From assembly GCF_003843875.1 (NCBI RefSeq), contig NZ_RKRF01000007.1, positions 806,001-870,000 on the forward strand: a DNA stretch of 64,000 bases, in the 5' to 3' direction. A program made the position numbers and the translations under genes. Within the stretch, counting starts at the first letter, position 1. Every line of letters starts with the position of its first letter. Below the pieces are notes generated by a model. The model worked only from the letters and a program-made list of their open reading frames with translations, searched no databases and had not been told where the DNA came from. This document shows positions 8,380 to 17,450 of this stretch, one piece after another. The stretch is from Aquisalibacillus elongatus (lineage in GTDB: Bacteria; Bacillota; Bacilli; Bacillales; Alkalibacillaceae).

Positions 8380-9160
8380 GACGACCCTTCCAATCCGATA
8401 TTACTTTTTTTATTGACTCTACATGTTGAATCGCTTCTTCTTCACCCTTTTGTATAATTTCACTTACTTGAGTATAGTTTCTAGAACTATATGTATATAC
8501 TTCGGGACGCATGACGACATCTGCATCCACCATTCTATAATTTGTGATTTCATTTTGCATGATATCAATACTTTGCATAATAATATCATAAATCGAATAG
8601 ATTTCTGTGTTTTTCTCAAATTTAGAACAATCAACTGCAATGACGATATCGGCTCCCATATCTTTCACAACTGAAACAGGAATCCGATCGATCACTCCAC
8701 CATCAACTAATAATCGTTGATCCACTTTTTCTGGAACAAAAACTCCCGGTATAGATATACTCGCCCGAACAGCTGTTGCAGCGTCCCCTTCTTTGAAAAT
8801 CACTTTTTCACCACTATAAATATCTGTGGTTACAATTGATACTGGAATGTCAAAGTCCTCTAAATTCTTATTATAAGTAAACATTCGTATGTAAGATTTT
8901 ATTCGTTCACCTTGAACTAATCCCATTTTAGGTACAATGAAGTCCATGAAATACTTGCGTTTAAACGTTAAAGCTAGCTGGTATAAATGTTCAACAGACT
9001 GACCCGCTCCATAAAATGCACCGACTAAAGCACCCATACTGCTTCCAGCAATATAATCAATCGGAATGCCTTCTTTTTCTAAAATCTTAATAACCCCTAA
9101 ATGAGAAAAACCTCTTGCTCCCCCAGAGCCTAATGCTAAACCAATCTTCGGCCGGCTCAT
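8369..9160 (-). CDS. ylbK: Patatin-like phospholipase family protein (YlbK)
   Basis: A 263-residue patatin-fold protein. Seen: oxyanion-hole motif GSGGARGFSHLG at about residues 12-23, nucleophile elbow GSSMG at about 40-44, and the dyad aspartate in DGGVIDRIPV at about 153. These give a complete Ser-Asp dyad, so a lipid acyl hydrolase is expected; the substrate is unknown. Start has AGGAGG 6 nt upstream. It overlaps sepM, as in B. subtilis ylbK-ylbL, and is divergent from ylbJ. Confidence 0.9.
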   Translation of the reverse strand: MSRPKIGLALGSGGARGFSHLGVIKILEKEGIPIDYIAGSSMGALVGAFYGAGQSVEHLYQLALTFKRKYFMDFIVPKMGLVQGERIKSYIRMFTYNKNLEDFDIPVSIVTTDIYSGEKVIFKEGDAATAVRASISIPGVFVPEKVDQRLLVDGGVIDRIPVSVVKDMGADIVIAVDCSKFEKNTEIYSIYDIIMQSIDIMQNEITNYRMVDADVVMRPEVYTYSSRNYTQVSEIIQKGEEEAIQHVESIKKVISDWKGRHDD

Positions 9161-9310
9161 ATGCTTCCTCCTGTCGATTTAATTCATCTATGCATATATG
9201 TAAGACCTTCTCGCGTATAGTGTATAAGAAATCTTTTGTACATTACTCATTATATTTTACTATTTGACAACTCATTCGTACAGCCATGAATGCATTTAGG
9301 AGGAATACCG

Positions 9311-10522
9311 GTGGCAGAAAAAATAAGGACCATTTTCTATGCGACAAGCACCATCTTTTTAGCACTAGCCATTATTATATATCCAGATGACTCACTTGAG
9401 GCCTCGATTAGAGGTTTAAATTTATGGTTTGAGATTGTCTTTCCGTCATTATTACCTTTTTTTATTGTCGCTGAGTTGTTATTAGCCTTCGGAGTGGTTC
9501 GGTTAATCGGCATGTTATTAGAGCCATTAATGCGACCACTATTTAATATACCAGGCTCTGGTGGTGTAGTTCTGGGAATGGGACTAGCAAGCGGTTATCC
9601 ATCTGGTGCAAAAATTTCTGCCCGATTAAGACAAGAGGGTGTTCTAACGCAAACAGAAGCTGAGCGATTAGTGTCGTTCACTAATGCCTCTAACCCATTA
9701 TTTATTTTTGGCGCAATATCTGTCGGTTTTTTTCACGATCCAAAAACAGGGCTTCTATTAGCTAGCAGCCACTATGTGGGAGCTGTTTTAGTTGGTCTTT
9801 GCATGCGTTATTATAAATACAATCAACGAGAACGTCGCCCAAAACGTCAACACGAATCGTCTATTATTAAACGAGCATGGGACACATTACATAAAGAACG
9901 AACAGACGAGCCTTTAGGTCAGATTTTAGGACAGGCTGTTTATTCTTCGATTAAAACACTTGTTGTTGTAGGTGGCTTTATTGTTTTATTCTCTGTGATC
10001 AATAAGCTATTGTTCTTAACTGGCATTACAAATCAAGTCGGTGCCCTATTAGGTAATATTTTCAGTATGATGGGTATACCAGATAGTTTATCTCTTCCTT
10101 TCATAGCTGGCCTTTTTGAAATAACATTGGGAGCACAAATGGTATCGCAAACTGAACATACCTCTTTGCTCATTCAACTTGTCTTTGTCAGCGCCATCCT
10201 TGCATTCAATGGTTTTTCGATACAAGCTCAAGTAGCAAGTATATTATCGTCGACAGATATTCGTTTTGCACCTTATTTCTTTGCAAGATTATTGCATATT
10301 TTCTTTTCAGTATGGCTTACGATAATTTTATTTAAACCTCTATACGTTAATCGAAATGCTTTTTCACCTTATGATATTACAGTTGACTCAGAACATAGTG
10401 AATACCCATCCTACTTTTGGATGGACTTATGGCAATGGCTAGAATCCTATGGACAATGGATATCATTTAGTGCATTAGCCATAGGTTGCATTTATTTATA
10501 TCGCAATATAAAAAGAGCCTAA
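9311..10522 (+). CDS. ylbJ: Sporulation integral membrane protein YlbJ
   Basis: A polytopic membrane protein of about 403 residues with eight or more hydrophobic segments and the nucleoside-transporter-gate type core SGYPSGAKISARLRQEGVLT. YlbJ is made in the mother cell in B. subtilis and is needed for normal spore envelope formation. The longest reading starts at an ATG at 9290, but the AGGAGG at 9298-9303 lies inside it; the GTG at 9311, 7 nt after AGGAGG, is the better start. Divergent from ylbK. Followed by a repeat element and a long-arm hairpin rather than a simple terminator. Confidence 0.92.
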   Translation: MAEKIRTIFYATSTIFLALAIIIYPDDSLEASIRGLNLWFEIVFPSLLPFFIVAELLLAFGVVRLIGMLLEPLMRPLFNIPGSGGVVLGMGLASGYPSGAKISARLRQEGVLTQTEAERLVSFTNASNPLFIFGAISVGFFHDPKTGLLLASSHYVGAVLVGLCMRYYKYNQRERRPKRQHESSIIKRAWDTLHKERTDEPLGQILGQAVYSSIKTLVVVGGFIVLFSVINKLLFLTGITNQVGALLGNIFSMMGIPDSLSLPFIAGLFEITLGAQMVSQTEHTSLLIQLVFVSAILAFNGFSIQAQVASILSSTDIRFAPYFFARLLHIFFSVWLTIILFKPLYVNRNAFSPYDITVDSEHSEYPSYFWMDLWQWLESYGQWISFSALAIGCIYLYRNIKRA

Positions 10523-10585
10523 AACAAATGGTTGATGACTAGTGCTAAATAAGAAATTAGGGTAAAAGTTTAAATTCAGCGTAGT

Positions 10586-10694
10586 CAAAATACGGAGACT
10601 CCTGAAGGAACAGCACGAGCTGAAAATCACGCAAAACGAACGGCAGTGAGTTTTGGGAAGTTGAAGCCGTGCCTGCGGAAAGCGGAGTATTTTG
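10586..10694. repeat. Inverted-repeat-bounded intergenic element
   Basis: About 109 bp bounded by CAAAATAC and its complement GTATTTTG. Inside are further imperfect complementary arms (CAAAAC with GTTTTG, CACG with CGTG). It is richer in GC than its surroundings and contains no ORF. Blocks such as GGAGACTCCTG, CAGCACGAGCTGAA and TGAAGCCGTGCCTGCGGAA resemble a dispersed intergenic repeat I recall from other Bacillaceae; that recollection cannot be checked here. Only one copy was seen in the window. Confidence 0.55.
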
Positions 10695-10708
10695 ACGGAG
10701 CGAATAAG

Positions 10709-10754
10709 AAACTCCGTACTAAGATTCAAAACGCTTTATCATTGTACGGAGTTT
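10709..10754. terminator. Hairpin between ylbJ and coaD
   Basis: Perfect 11-bp arms, AAACTCCGTAC and GTACGGAGTTT, separated by 24 nt. Position between converging genes suggests a terminator, but no clean T-run follows on either strand and the loop is long, so an alternative is a second part of the neighbouring repeat element. Confidence 0.45.
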
Positions 10755-10788
10755 AAATGATTTATAATCGAATTTCCAAGCTTCATGC

Positions 10789-11842
<1,054 letters not shown>

Positions 11843-11889
11843 CCTTTTTCACCAACTTTAACTTTTTTATCTTTTCATGTATAAGAAAT

Positions 11890-12077
11890 GTTCTATTGGT
11901 TAAAAATAGCTTCTAGAACGGAACTAAGAGGAATCCGTTCAATACGGAGAAAGTCTTATCATTCCCCATAAGACCTTCTTCCGGTTTCTCCTCTCCCTTT
12001 TTGTACTCTCTCTGTTAGTAAACGGAGAGTTGTGGTTCTTTTTTAATCATAAGATTAAGAAAGAACCACTTTTTTTA
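11890..12077 (+). ncRNA. Candidate hairpin-rich small RNA
   Basis: Four stem-loops in a row: GAACGGA/TCCGTTC (11916-11940); a compound stem GGAGAAA/TTTCTCC enclosing GTCTTAT/ATAAGAC with loop CATTCCCC (11946-11991); ACTCTC/GAGAGT (12005-12030); and a long GTGGTTCTTT/AAAGAACCAC stem (12032-12069) followed by seven T on the plus strand only. That last hairpin is a terminator for a plus-strand transcript, yet no plus-strand gene ends here. A possible promoter is TTTAAC-17 bp-TATAAG at about 11850-11890 (weak -35). No ORF with a ribosome binding site was found inside. Transcription is inferred. Confidence 0.4.
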
Positions 12078-13475
12078 TTCTCTTATATGGATTTGGTCAT
12101 TCGACATTCGAACCGATATCGGAAGTACATCATCTAGCCCATCCATTCTTAAGTATAACTTTCCATTCACTTTTTTAATAAAGTTAGGTTCTGTTCGATA
12201 AGACATCTCATTAATAATGACTAGATCCCTTTCTGGGAATAGTCGAATTTGGTCTGATTCTTTTTGAATTAAAATATCTTCGGGACTTGTATTAATTATT
12301 CGAAACTGAGTTACATCATTAAAATCATCCAACGCTAAATAACTTCTTCCATCCAAATTAAGTAACGGGTTAGTTAGACTAACTTTTTCATTTTGGTAAA
12401 AAACTTCTCGCTGGTCTATTAAAGTAAATGAGTGTAATTCATCATTCGAATTCTCTTTAAAGAAATTCGTGTTTAGATTTAATTCGTTTAAAGACTCATC
12501 TAACAGTCCACCTAATGTTTCATGGGTTTGGTTTGTGTTTTTTAAAATCTCAAGCCATGCTTTTCGATCTGAATCCGTCAAATGTTGCTGCAACTCTTTA
12601 ACTATGGCTTGTCCGTGCTCAGATTTAGCACCAGAGGAATAAAAATAGTGGTTAATAGCATTTAGAAGAACATAATCCTCTTCTTGTAAGACCTTGATTT
12701 GCTCCATTATTTGGTTGCTTAATAATGCAGATGCCACTTGACTCTTTTCCCCATGTTCTAAAAAAGAAATATGTTCTGAATGCAGTTGATCAAAGTTCGG
12801 ATTAATAATAAATAACTGATTCTCAATGTTTGAAAAGTCCTGTATTAACTCTTTTAAGGACTCTAGTTTAAATGGAACGGAAGCCAGTACTCCTATTTGA
12901 TTTGGTAAATACATTTCTTCATAATTACCTTTTAATACGATTAGTGGAATGTTATTCGTATTGGTTATGTGATACTTTTTATAATTAATGTGCTCCATTG
13001 CCTCTTCATGAACAGGCTTTGAGAACGTATACCACTCATATTCTGAATCAAGATTAGACGTGACAATTAATTCATAACGTGGTGATGCTTGGTTGCTTGA
13101 AATATCTGGAATCCAATGTGTCAAAACTTGATCTTTTACGTTAAACGGGATTTGATAACGAATTAAAAGGTTATCCGTTTCGTCTAAACCTGATATATCC
13201 TCAACGAGGCATTCTTCCCCATTTAACTGGCAATCTAAAAGTTCAGCTTGTTCTGGGATATTTATATCTACTTCACGTTTCTTTGTGACGGAGAAATGAA
13301 CATCCGCATTTACAACATCCGCTTGATAGTTTAAATCGATATTCAATTGAATAGCTTGGTCTTCATCGGCAGAAACCTCACTCTGAAATTCTAGCCAATG
13401 ATAAAATCCTAGTATCACTGATAAAAGCAACATCATTAATGTGAGTGATAATAAACCTCTCATAGAAGTAACCAC
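12075..13475 (-). CDS. Exported or membrane-anchored protein with a stalk-like C-terminus
   Basis: A 466-residue protein that I cannot name. Residues about 6-27 form a signal anchor with small residues near the end but no clear cleavage box. The next 120 residues look beta-rich. The middle (about 230-320) is helical and polar. The C-terminal 110 residues contain two tandem blocks of the type LDGRSYLALDDFNDV and VNGKLYLRMDGLDDV, each followed by short strands, resembling the stalk repeats seen in copper amine oxidase N-terminal domains. No catalytic motif is visible. It occupies the position where B. subtilis carries ylbC, a CAP-domain protein, but shows no CAP motifs. Confidence 0.7.
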   Translation of the reverse strand: MVTSMRGLLSLTLMMLLLSVILGFYHWLEFQSEVSADEDQAIQLNIDLNYQADVVNADVHFSVTKKREVDINIPEQAELLDCQLNGEECLVEDISGLDETDNLLIRYQIPFNVKDQVLTHWIPDISSNQASPRYELIVTSNLDSEYEWYTFSKPVHEEAMEHINYKKYHITNTNNIPLIVLKGNYEEMYLPNQIGVLASVPFKLESLKELIQDFSNIENQLFIINPNFDQLHSEHISFLEHGEKSQVASALLSNQIMEQIKVLQEEDYVLLNAINHYFYSSGAKSEHGQAIVKELQQHLTDSDRKAWLEILKNTNQTHETLGGLLDESLNELNLNTNFFKENSNDELHSFTLIDQREVFYQNEKVSLTNPLLNLDGRSYLALDDFNDVTQFRIINTSPEDILIQKESDQIRLFPERDLVIINEMSYRTEPNFIKKVNGKLYLRMDGLDDVLPISVRMSNDQIHIRE

Positions 13476-13589
13476 CTTAATGTATCATTCGATTATATTT
13501 TACCAAATGTGACAACGCCTTACTATCTCGTTTCACAAAAAGGGCAAATCGTGCTACATTTATATAGGAATTATGAGGAGGTTTTTTAC

Positions 13590-13976
13590 ATGACACAACA
13601 CTTTATCAAATTAGGTGAAGGTTATGGAGACATTTACGAACTATTAAAATTAATTGAGTCAATGCCTGATCGTGTAGAGCGTTTATTAGCCTTACATACA
13701 ATTAAAAACGATGAAGAAAGAACATCAATTGCCGCTGTTTTTAAACCGACTACGAAAGGACAATTTCAACCTATTTATATTTGTCTAGAAGGCATACCAA
13801 AACCCGATGGCTCATCTAATGTTAGATATGATGCTTTTAAAGAAATTAGTGGAAAACTCAATCAACCGATTATTGAGTTAGTCGTCCCTCCTTCAAATAC
13901 ATATCATGAAGAACAACTATACTACCAGCAACTCATCGCAGTCCTAAGGTTAAATCACTTAATCCCTTCAAGATAA
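13590..13976 (+). CDS. Conserved Bacillaceae protein of unknown function
   Basis: The reading frame opens at 13509, but AGGAGG followed 8 nt later by ATG at 13590 identifies the true start, giving 128 residues. It begins MTQHFIKLGEGYGDIYELLK and has alternating strands and helices with no signal peptide or membrane segment. I recall a similar small protein family near ylbG in other Bacillus genomes, sometimes annotated as methylthioribose kinase, but no kinase motif is visible, so no function is claimed. It runs opposite to its neighbours and ends at a strong shared terminator. Confidence 0.7.
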   Translation: MTQHFIKLGEGYGDIYELLKLIESMPDRVERLLALHTIKNDEERTSIAAVFKPTTKGQFQPIYICLEGIPKPDGSSNVRYDAFKEISGKLNQPIIELVVPPSNTYHEEQLYYQQLIAVLRLNHLIPSR

Positions 13977-13991
13977 ATATAATCTCATAAA

Positions 13992-14034
13992 AAAGGATGC
14001 CCAAAAGTACGACTTCTGGGCATCCTTTGTTTTT
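13992..14034. terminator. Bidirectional terminator before ylbG
   Basis: A perfect 12-bp stem, AAAGGATGCCCA with TGGGCATCCTTT, loop of 13 nt, A-run on one side and T-run on the other. Confidence 0.9.
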
Positions 14035-14039
14035 AAGAT

Positions 14040-14318
14040 TTAATAAATATTTTTAGACTCAACGTCTTTTTCCTTAAAATGATGCTTCGTTTGGAACGTT
14101 GTATCAACAAATGGCTTATAAGAAATCTCAACATCCCTCACAAAATTTAATTGCTTAATTTGGTCTACGATGTCATCTGCATGATCCTGATCAACATAAA
14201 GCAATAAGTACTTCTGTTTTCTTGAAACATAAATTAGATGACCATATTTTCGTAATCGTTTAGCATATTTATGATGTTTAATCCATACAATAATTCCTTG
14301 GCGTTTTGTTAGCATCAT
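14040..14318 (-). CDS. ylbG: YlbG family protein (DUF2129)
   Basis: A 92-residue basic cytoplasmic protein beginning MMLTKRQGIIVWIKHHKYAK, the conserved DUF2129 N-terminus, followed by a short alpha/beta domain with KYLLLYVDQDHADDIVDQIK. Function unknown. It starts 22 nt after ricF on the same strand, as in B. subtilis, and AGGGGATGAG precedes the start; the second ATG is also possible. Confidence 0.88.
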   Translation of the reverse strand: MMLTKRQGIIVWIKHHKYAKRLRKYGHLIYVSRKQKYLLLYVDQDHADDIVDQIKQLNFVRDVEISYKPFVDTTFQTKHHFKEKDVESKNIY

Positions 14319-14340
14319 TGTTACTCATCCCCTACTATGT

Positions 14341-14787
14341 TTATGAAGCCTGGCAGCCACATTCGCCACCACTGCCACAACCGCAACCAGATCCTGTATC
14401 TTTTAATGCAATGCCATCTCTAGGTGCTTTAATATTAGGGCTTATTGCATTTGCCAAAATTTCAGATACGTCATCTAATAATCCTTGTAACTGCGTCTCT
14501 GACTGCTTGTAAATGGCAACAGTATCATGCATATCGAGATCACGTTTTTGTTCACGAATCTCTTTCATGATTTTACTATAATCAGGATGATACCTTCCAA
14601 AACGCTGAACATCTTCATAATGTTCCTTCATATCTGAGAAATCATCCATGAGCTTTTGAGCGTCTGAGTCATTGTAAAGGGCTGTTTTCCTCTTGTTGTA
14701 TATATCAAAGTCTTCCGATTGCTTGATCATTTTGCCTAATTTTTCGGCATGCTCTAATGTTTCAATTACTTCCATATTAGCGAGCAT
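14341..14787 (-). CDS. ricF: RicF (YlbF), subunit of the RicAFT complex
   Basis: A 148-residue protein of the YlbF/YmcA family. In B. subtilis RicA, RicF and RicT form an iron-sulfur-binding complex that partners RNase Y in mRNA processing and promotes competence, sporulation and biofilm formation. Seen: a long helical body with QKLMDDFSDMKEHYEDVQRFG at about residues 44-64, and a C-terminal cysteine-rich tail with Cys at 135, 137, 143 and 145, which supplies the cluster ligands. GGAGGTGAG lies upstream of the ATG. Upstream ylbE of B. subtilis is missing here. Confidence 0.93.
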   Translation of the reverse strand: MLANMEVIETLEHAEKLGKMIKQSEDFDIYNKRKTALYNDSDAQKLMDDFSDMKEHYEDVQRFGRYHPDYSKIMKEIREQKRDLDMHDTVAIYKQSETQLQGLLDDVSEILANAISPNIKAPRDGIALKDTGSGCGCGSGGECGCQAS

Positions 14788-14851
14788 TTACTCACCTCCG
14801 TACTCTTATCTTATCAAATGAAGGCGAGTTTACCAACCGACAATTTTCATG

Positions 14852-15226
14852 TTAAAAGAATCGCTTTCTTTGGTTATAATGATAGTGGGGCTTAGATTTA
14901 TTTTGCTTTTGTAAAAAGCTTTGTACTTGGTCAATGGTTTGCGATAAATTATTAACTTGTTTTTCAAATTGATCAATATCAATTTTGGATACCATATCTA
15001 GTATATTTGTAAACTTACCTTTGTAATCAGATGATGTATCGTCTATTGTTGGCTCCAATTGTTCGTATCGGTCCCAAAACGGATCTTGCTCACCAGATAG
15101 ATACCATTTATCAAATAATTCTTGCCATGTATATTTACCATTACGCACATCATCTTTTAGACCATTACGGCTTTCTACAAACGCTTTAAAACGTCTAACT
15201 TCATCTGGTAATTCTAAATGGCTCAT
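14852..15226 (-). CDS. ylbD: YlbD family spore coat protein
   Basis: A 124-residue protein with the YlbD block DEVRRFKAFVESRNGLKDDV followed by RNGKYTWQELFDKWYLSGEQDPFWDRYE at about residues 27-54. B. subtilis YlbD is a coat-associated protein. The open frame reaches a GTG at 15235, but that GTG is part of the AAAGGTG ribosome binding site; the ATG at 15226, six nt later, is the start. No signal peptide. The C-terminal half is a polar helix ending in a basic tail. Confidence 0.85.
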   Translation of the reverse strand: MSHLELPDEVRRFKAFVESRNGLKDDVRNGKYTWQELFDKWYLSGEQDPFWDRYEQLEPTIDDTSSDYKGKFTNILDMVSKIDIDQFEKQVNNLSQTIDQVQSFLQKQNKSKPHYHYNQRKRFF

Positions 15227-15358
15227 TTCAATCACACCTTTCTGACATGACTTGCTATAATATTATAATTTGAATGGTTCAAAAGTGTTCATCATCCACA
15301 AGAAATTGCTTATATTATGAATAAATTGTTACACATTCACGATAATGTTTAGAAATAA

Positions 15359-15387
15359 TTGATAAATTAACGGTTTCATAATATGAT
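15359..15387 (+). promoter_or_regulatory. Sigma-A-type promoter of the YugN-like gene
   Basis: TTGATA at 15359-15364 and TATGAT at 15382-15387 with a 17-bp spacer, 28 nt before the ribosome binding site of the gene starting at 15422. Confidence 0.65.
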
Positions 15388-15421
15388 AAATTTAGCGAAA
15401 CTTATTGTAGAGGTGAAGAAA

Positions 15422-15799
15422 ATGAAAATAGAAAGCACAGAAATTCAAGACACAGTTTTAGACCTACAACCACTAACATATATCATGGAGAGAAATGGCT
15501 TTGTTCTTGCTGGTCAGTGGGATTATGAACGTGTCACATTTGATCACAAAATTAACTCACCAGAGAAGAATATTACTTACTATATCCGTGTAAGTGGTTA
15601 TGCTGTAGAAGGTGACGTTGATACAGGAAAGGCTGTTATTAAGTTATTAACACCATTATTAGGTAAGCATCACTACCCACATGGTGTTGAGTATGGTGAG
15701 GGTGAAGAAATCCCTCAAAACATAACCGAAAAGACTGAACGTATCTTAAATAATGTGAACGATCAGTTGAAGCAATTTATTGCCGAAGAAGCAAATTAA
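15422..15799 (+). CDS. YugN-like family protein
   Basis: A 125-residue cytoplasmic protein matching the YugN-like family by its central segment FVLAGQWDYERVTFDHKI and the later HHYPHGVEYGEGEEIP. Function unknown. The frame opens at 15383, but AGAGGTGA precedes the ATG at 15422 (MKIESTEIQDTV), which is the better start. It has its own promoter and a terminator, so it is probably monocistronic; the position, between ylbD and the cta genes, matches the ylbA area of B. subtilis. Confidence 0.75.
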   Translation: MKIESTEIQDTVLDLQPLTYIMERNGFVLAGQWDYERVTFDHKINSPEKNITYYIRVSGYAVEGDVDTGKAVIKLLTPLLGKHHYPHGVEYGEGEEIPQNITEKTERILNNVNDQLKQFIAEEAN

Positions 15800-15806
15800 T
15801 CCTCAA

Positions 15807-15842
15807 GGTATGGGTTCTTAACGGAACCCATACCACATTATT
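15807..15842 (+). terminator. Terminator of the YugN-like gene
   Basis: An 11-bp perfect stem GGTATGGGTTC/GAACCCATACC with a 6-nt loop, followed by a short interrupted T-run. Confidence 0.75.
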
Positions 15843-15874
15843 TTGATGCGGTATGAAAGGGGACTAGGGGTCAA

Positions 15875-16933
15875 TTGTTCAAAAATATTACTAAACGACA
15901 GTGGACAATCGCGCTATACATATTACTACTCATACTATTTTTCTACTTTATCTTACCAATTTCAGTCCCATTATTATTAGCTTTTATTACAGCACTATTT
16001 GTTAACCCACTAGTTAGGTTGTGTACTCGACGCTTTAGAGTCTCACGTAAAATTGCGGTTACGATTATTTTTCTTTTATTTATATTAATTTTGGCAACCA
16101 TCGGTACATTTACTACAACTAAGGTAGTTGGTCAGGTCATCAAGATTACTGAAAACATCCCTGAATACATACAAGATGTTGAAACCGAATTGTCGGACCT
16201 TCAAACGCAAATTGATGCATTTACGGAAGAATGGCCAAGAGAAGTTGTAACTTCAATTGAAAGCCAAGTGACTTCTACATTAAGTGATTATGGCACAAGA
16301 TTACAAGACTATAATTACGTAGAAAGCATTACTCAAGTATTTATGAAAGTCCCGAACTTTCTAATTGGCCTACTCGTTTATCTCATTGCATTATTCTTAT
16401 TTATGTTAGAGTTGCCGAACTTAAGAAATAAGTTTTATAATATGATGACAGAAGAAACGCAAGAAAAGTTTAAATTTATGAATGCTAGAATGTCTTACGT
16501 TCTATTAGGGTTCTTAAAAGCTCAATTTCTCGTAAGTGTCATTATTTTTACTGTTTCGTTACTAGGGTTACTACTGTTCGTGCCTGAAGTTGCATTCATC
16601 ATGTCATTAATTATCTGGCTAGTTGACTTAATACCGATTATAGGTTCAATTATTGTTCTTGGACCTTGGGCACTATATATGTTCTTCACTGGCGATCTAT
16701 TACTAGGCACGCAATTAGCCGTATTGGCTGTTATATTGTTAACAATCAGAAGAACAATCGAACCAAAAGTGATGGGCCACCATATTGGGTTATCCCCACT
16801 TCCGACGTTAATTAGTATGTTCTTAGGATTACAATTAATTGGTTTCTTAGGGTTTTTCTTAGGTCCATTAGTTGTCATTCTATTCAACTCAGCTAAAGAA
16901 GCTGGCATCATTAAGTGGAATCTTAAAATTTAA
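15875..16933 (+). CDS. AI-2E family transporter, YtvI-like sporulation membrane protein
   Basis: A 352-residue polytopic membrane protein with seven to eight predicted segments and an extracytoplasmic helical insert at about residues 95-160. The C-terminal block RRTIEPKVMGHHIGLSPLPT followed by ISMFLGLQLIGFLGFFLGPL is the AI-2E family signature and closest in style to YtvI. The substrate is unknown; family members export various small molecules. The start is TTG at 15875 with AGGGG 4 nt upstream, a little close, so it is less certain. It ends in a strong terminator shared with ctaM. Confidence 0.82.
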   Translation: MFKNITKRQWTIALYILLLILFFYFILPISVPLLLAFITALFVNPLVRLCTRRFRVSRKIAVTIIFLLFILILATIGTFTTTKVVGQVIKITENIPEYIQDVETELSDLQTQIDAFTEEWPREVVTSIESQVTSTLSDYGTRLQDYNYVESITQVFMKVPNFLIGLLVYLIALFLFMLELPNLRNKFYNMMTEETQEKFKFMNARMSYVLLGFLKAQFLVSVIIFTVSLLGLLLFVPEVAFIMSLIIWLVDLIPIIGSIIVLGPWALYMFFTGDLLLGTQLAVLAVILLTIRRTIEPKVMGHHIGLSPLPTLISMFLGLQLIGFLGFFLGPLVVILFNSAKEAGIIKWNLKI

Positions 16934-16942
16934 TACAAAAAT

Positions 16943-16983
16943 AAAGGCATTCTCAAAATCTATGTTTTGAGAATGCCTTTTTT
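16943..16983. terminator. Bidirectional terminator between the YtvI-like gene and ctaM
   Basis: A 16-bp perfect stem AAAGGCATTCTCAAAA/TTTTGAGAATGCCTTT with a 6-nt loop and flanking A and T runs. Confidence 0.92.
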
Positions 16984-17443
16984 ATGCACTGAAAATCGCT
17001 TGAAACAAGTTCTGACCTTGTTCTCCTTCGTATAAAACATATAACAATAGATAAACGGCAATGCCTGTTAATGCCGTAAAAAACCAAATGATACTAGTGA
17101 TTGGCCCAATTTTTCTATGCTTTTTAATGTTTCTTTTAAACGCTAACGTAAGCGTAACTATGCCAAATACAGCACCAGTTGTAGCTAAAATAATGTGAAA
17201 AATTAAGAAAAGCGTATAGTAGATTGTCATATCCTCGGGACCGCCAAAGCTTGTACTTCCAACAAATACAGTCCTTGACACATAAAGAATGAAAAATGTT
17301 AAAGCAAATGCTGCTCCAGTAATCATAACGACTCTATGTTGTTCTCGCTTGTTCTTAACAATTAAAACCCAACCAATAGCAATCATAATCGCACTGAGCA
17401 CTATAAACATTGTACTGATCGTCGGTAAGAAAGGTACATCCAT
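16982..17443 (-). CDS. ctaM: CtaM/YozB (DUF420) haem-copper oxidase assembly protein
   Basis: A 153-residue membrane protein with four to five transmembrane helices and the conserved segment LYVSRTVFVGSTSFGGPEDM, followed by a histidine in FLIFHIILATTGAVFGI. DUF420 proteins (YozB, CtaM) are required for active aa3-type oxidases in Staphylococcus and are linked to oxidase maturation. The frame is open to 17464, but GAGG lies 11 nt before the ATG at 17443, and the protein then starts MDVPFLPTIS like relatives; 17464 lacks a ribosome binding site. Directly downstream of ctaG. Confidence 0.85.
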   Translation of the reverse strand: MDVPFLPTISTMFIVLSAIMIAIGWVLIVKNKREQHRVVMITGAAFALTFFILYVSRTVFVGSTSFGGPEDMTIYYTLFLIFHIILATTGAVFGIVTLTLAFKRNIKKHRKIGPITSIIWFFTALTGIAVYLLLYVLYEGEQGQNLFQAIFSA

Positions 17444-17450
17444 TTGTCCA

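Noticed and set aside
9180-9250. Sigma-E promoter upstream of ylbJ
   Set aside because: A GCATATA followed by CGTATAGT fits only five of eight -10 positions; too weak to list although ylbJ is sigma-E-dependent in B. subtilis.
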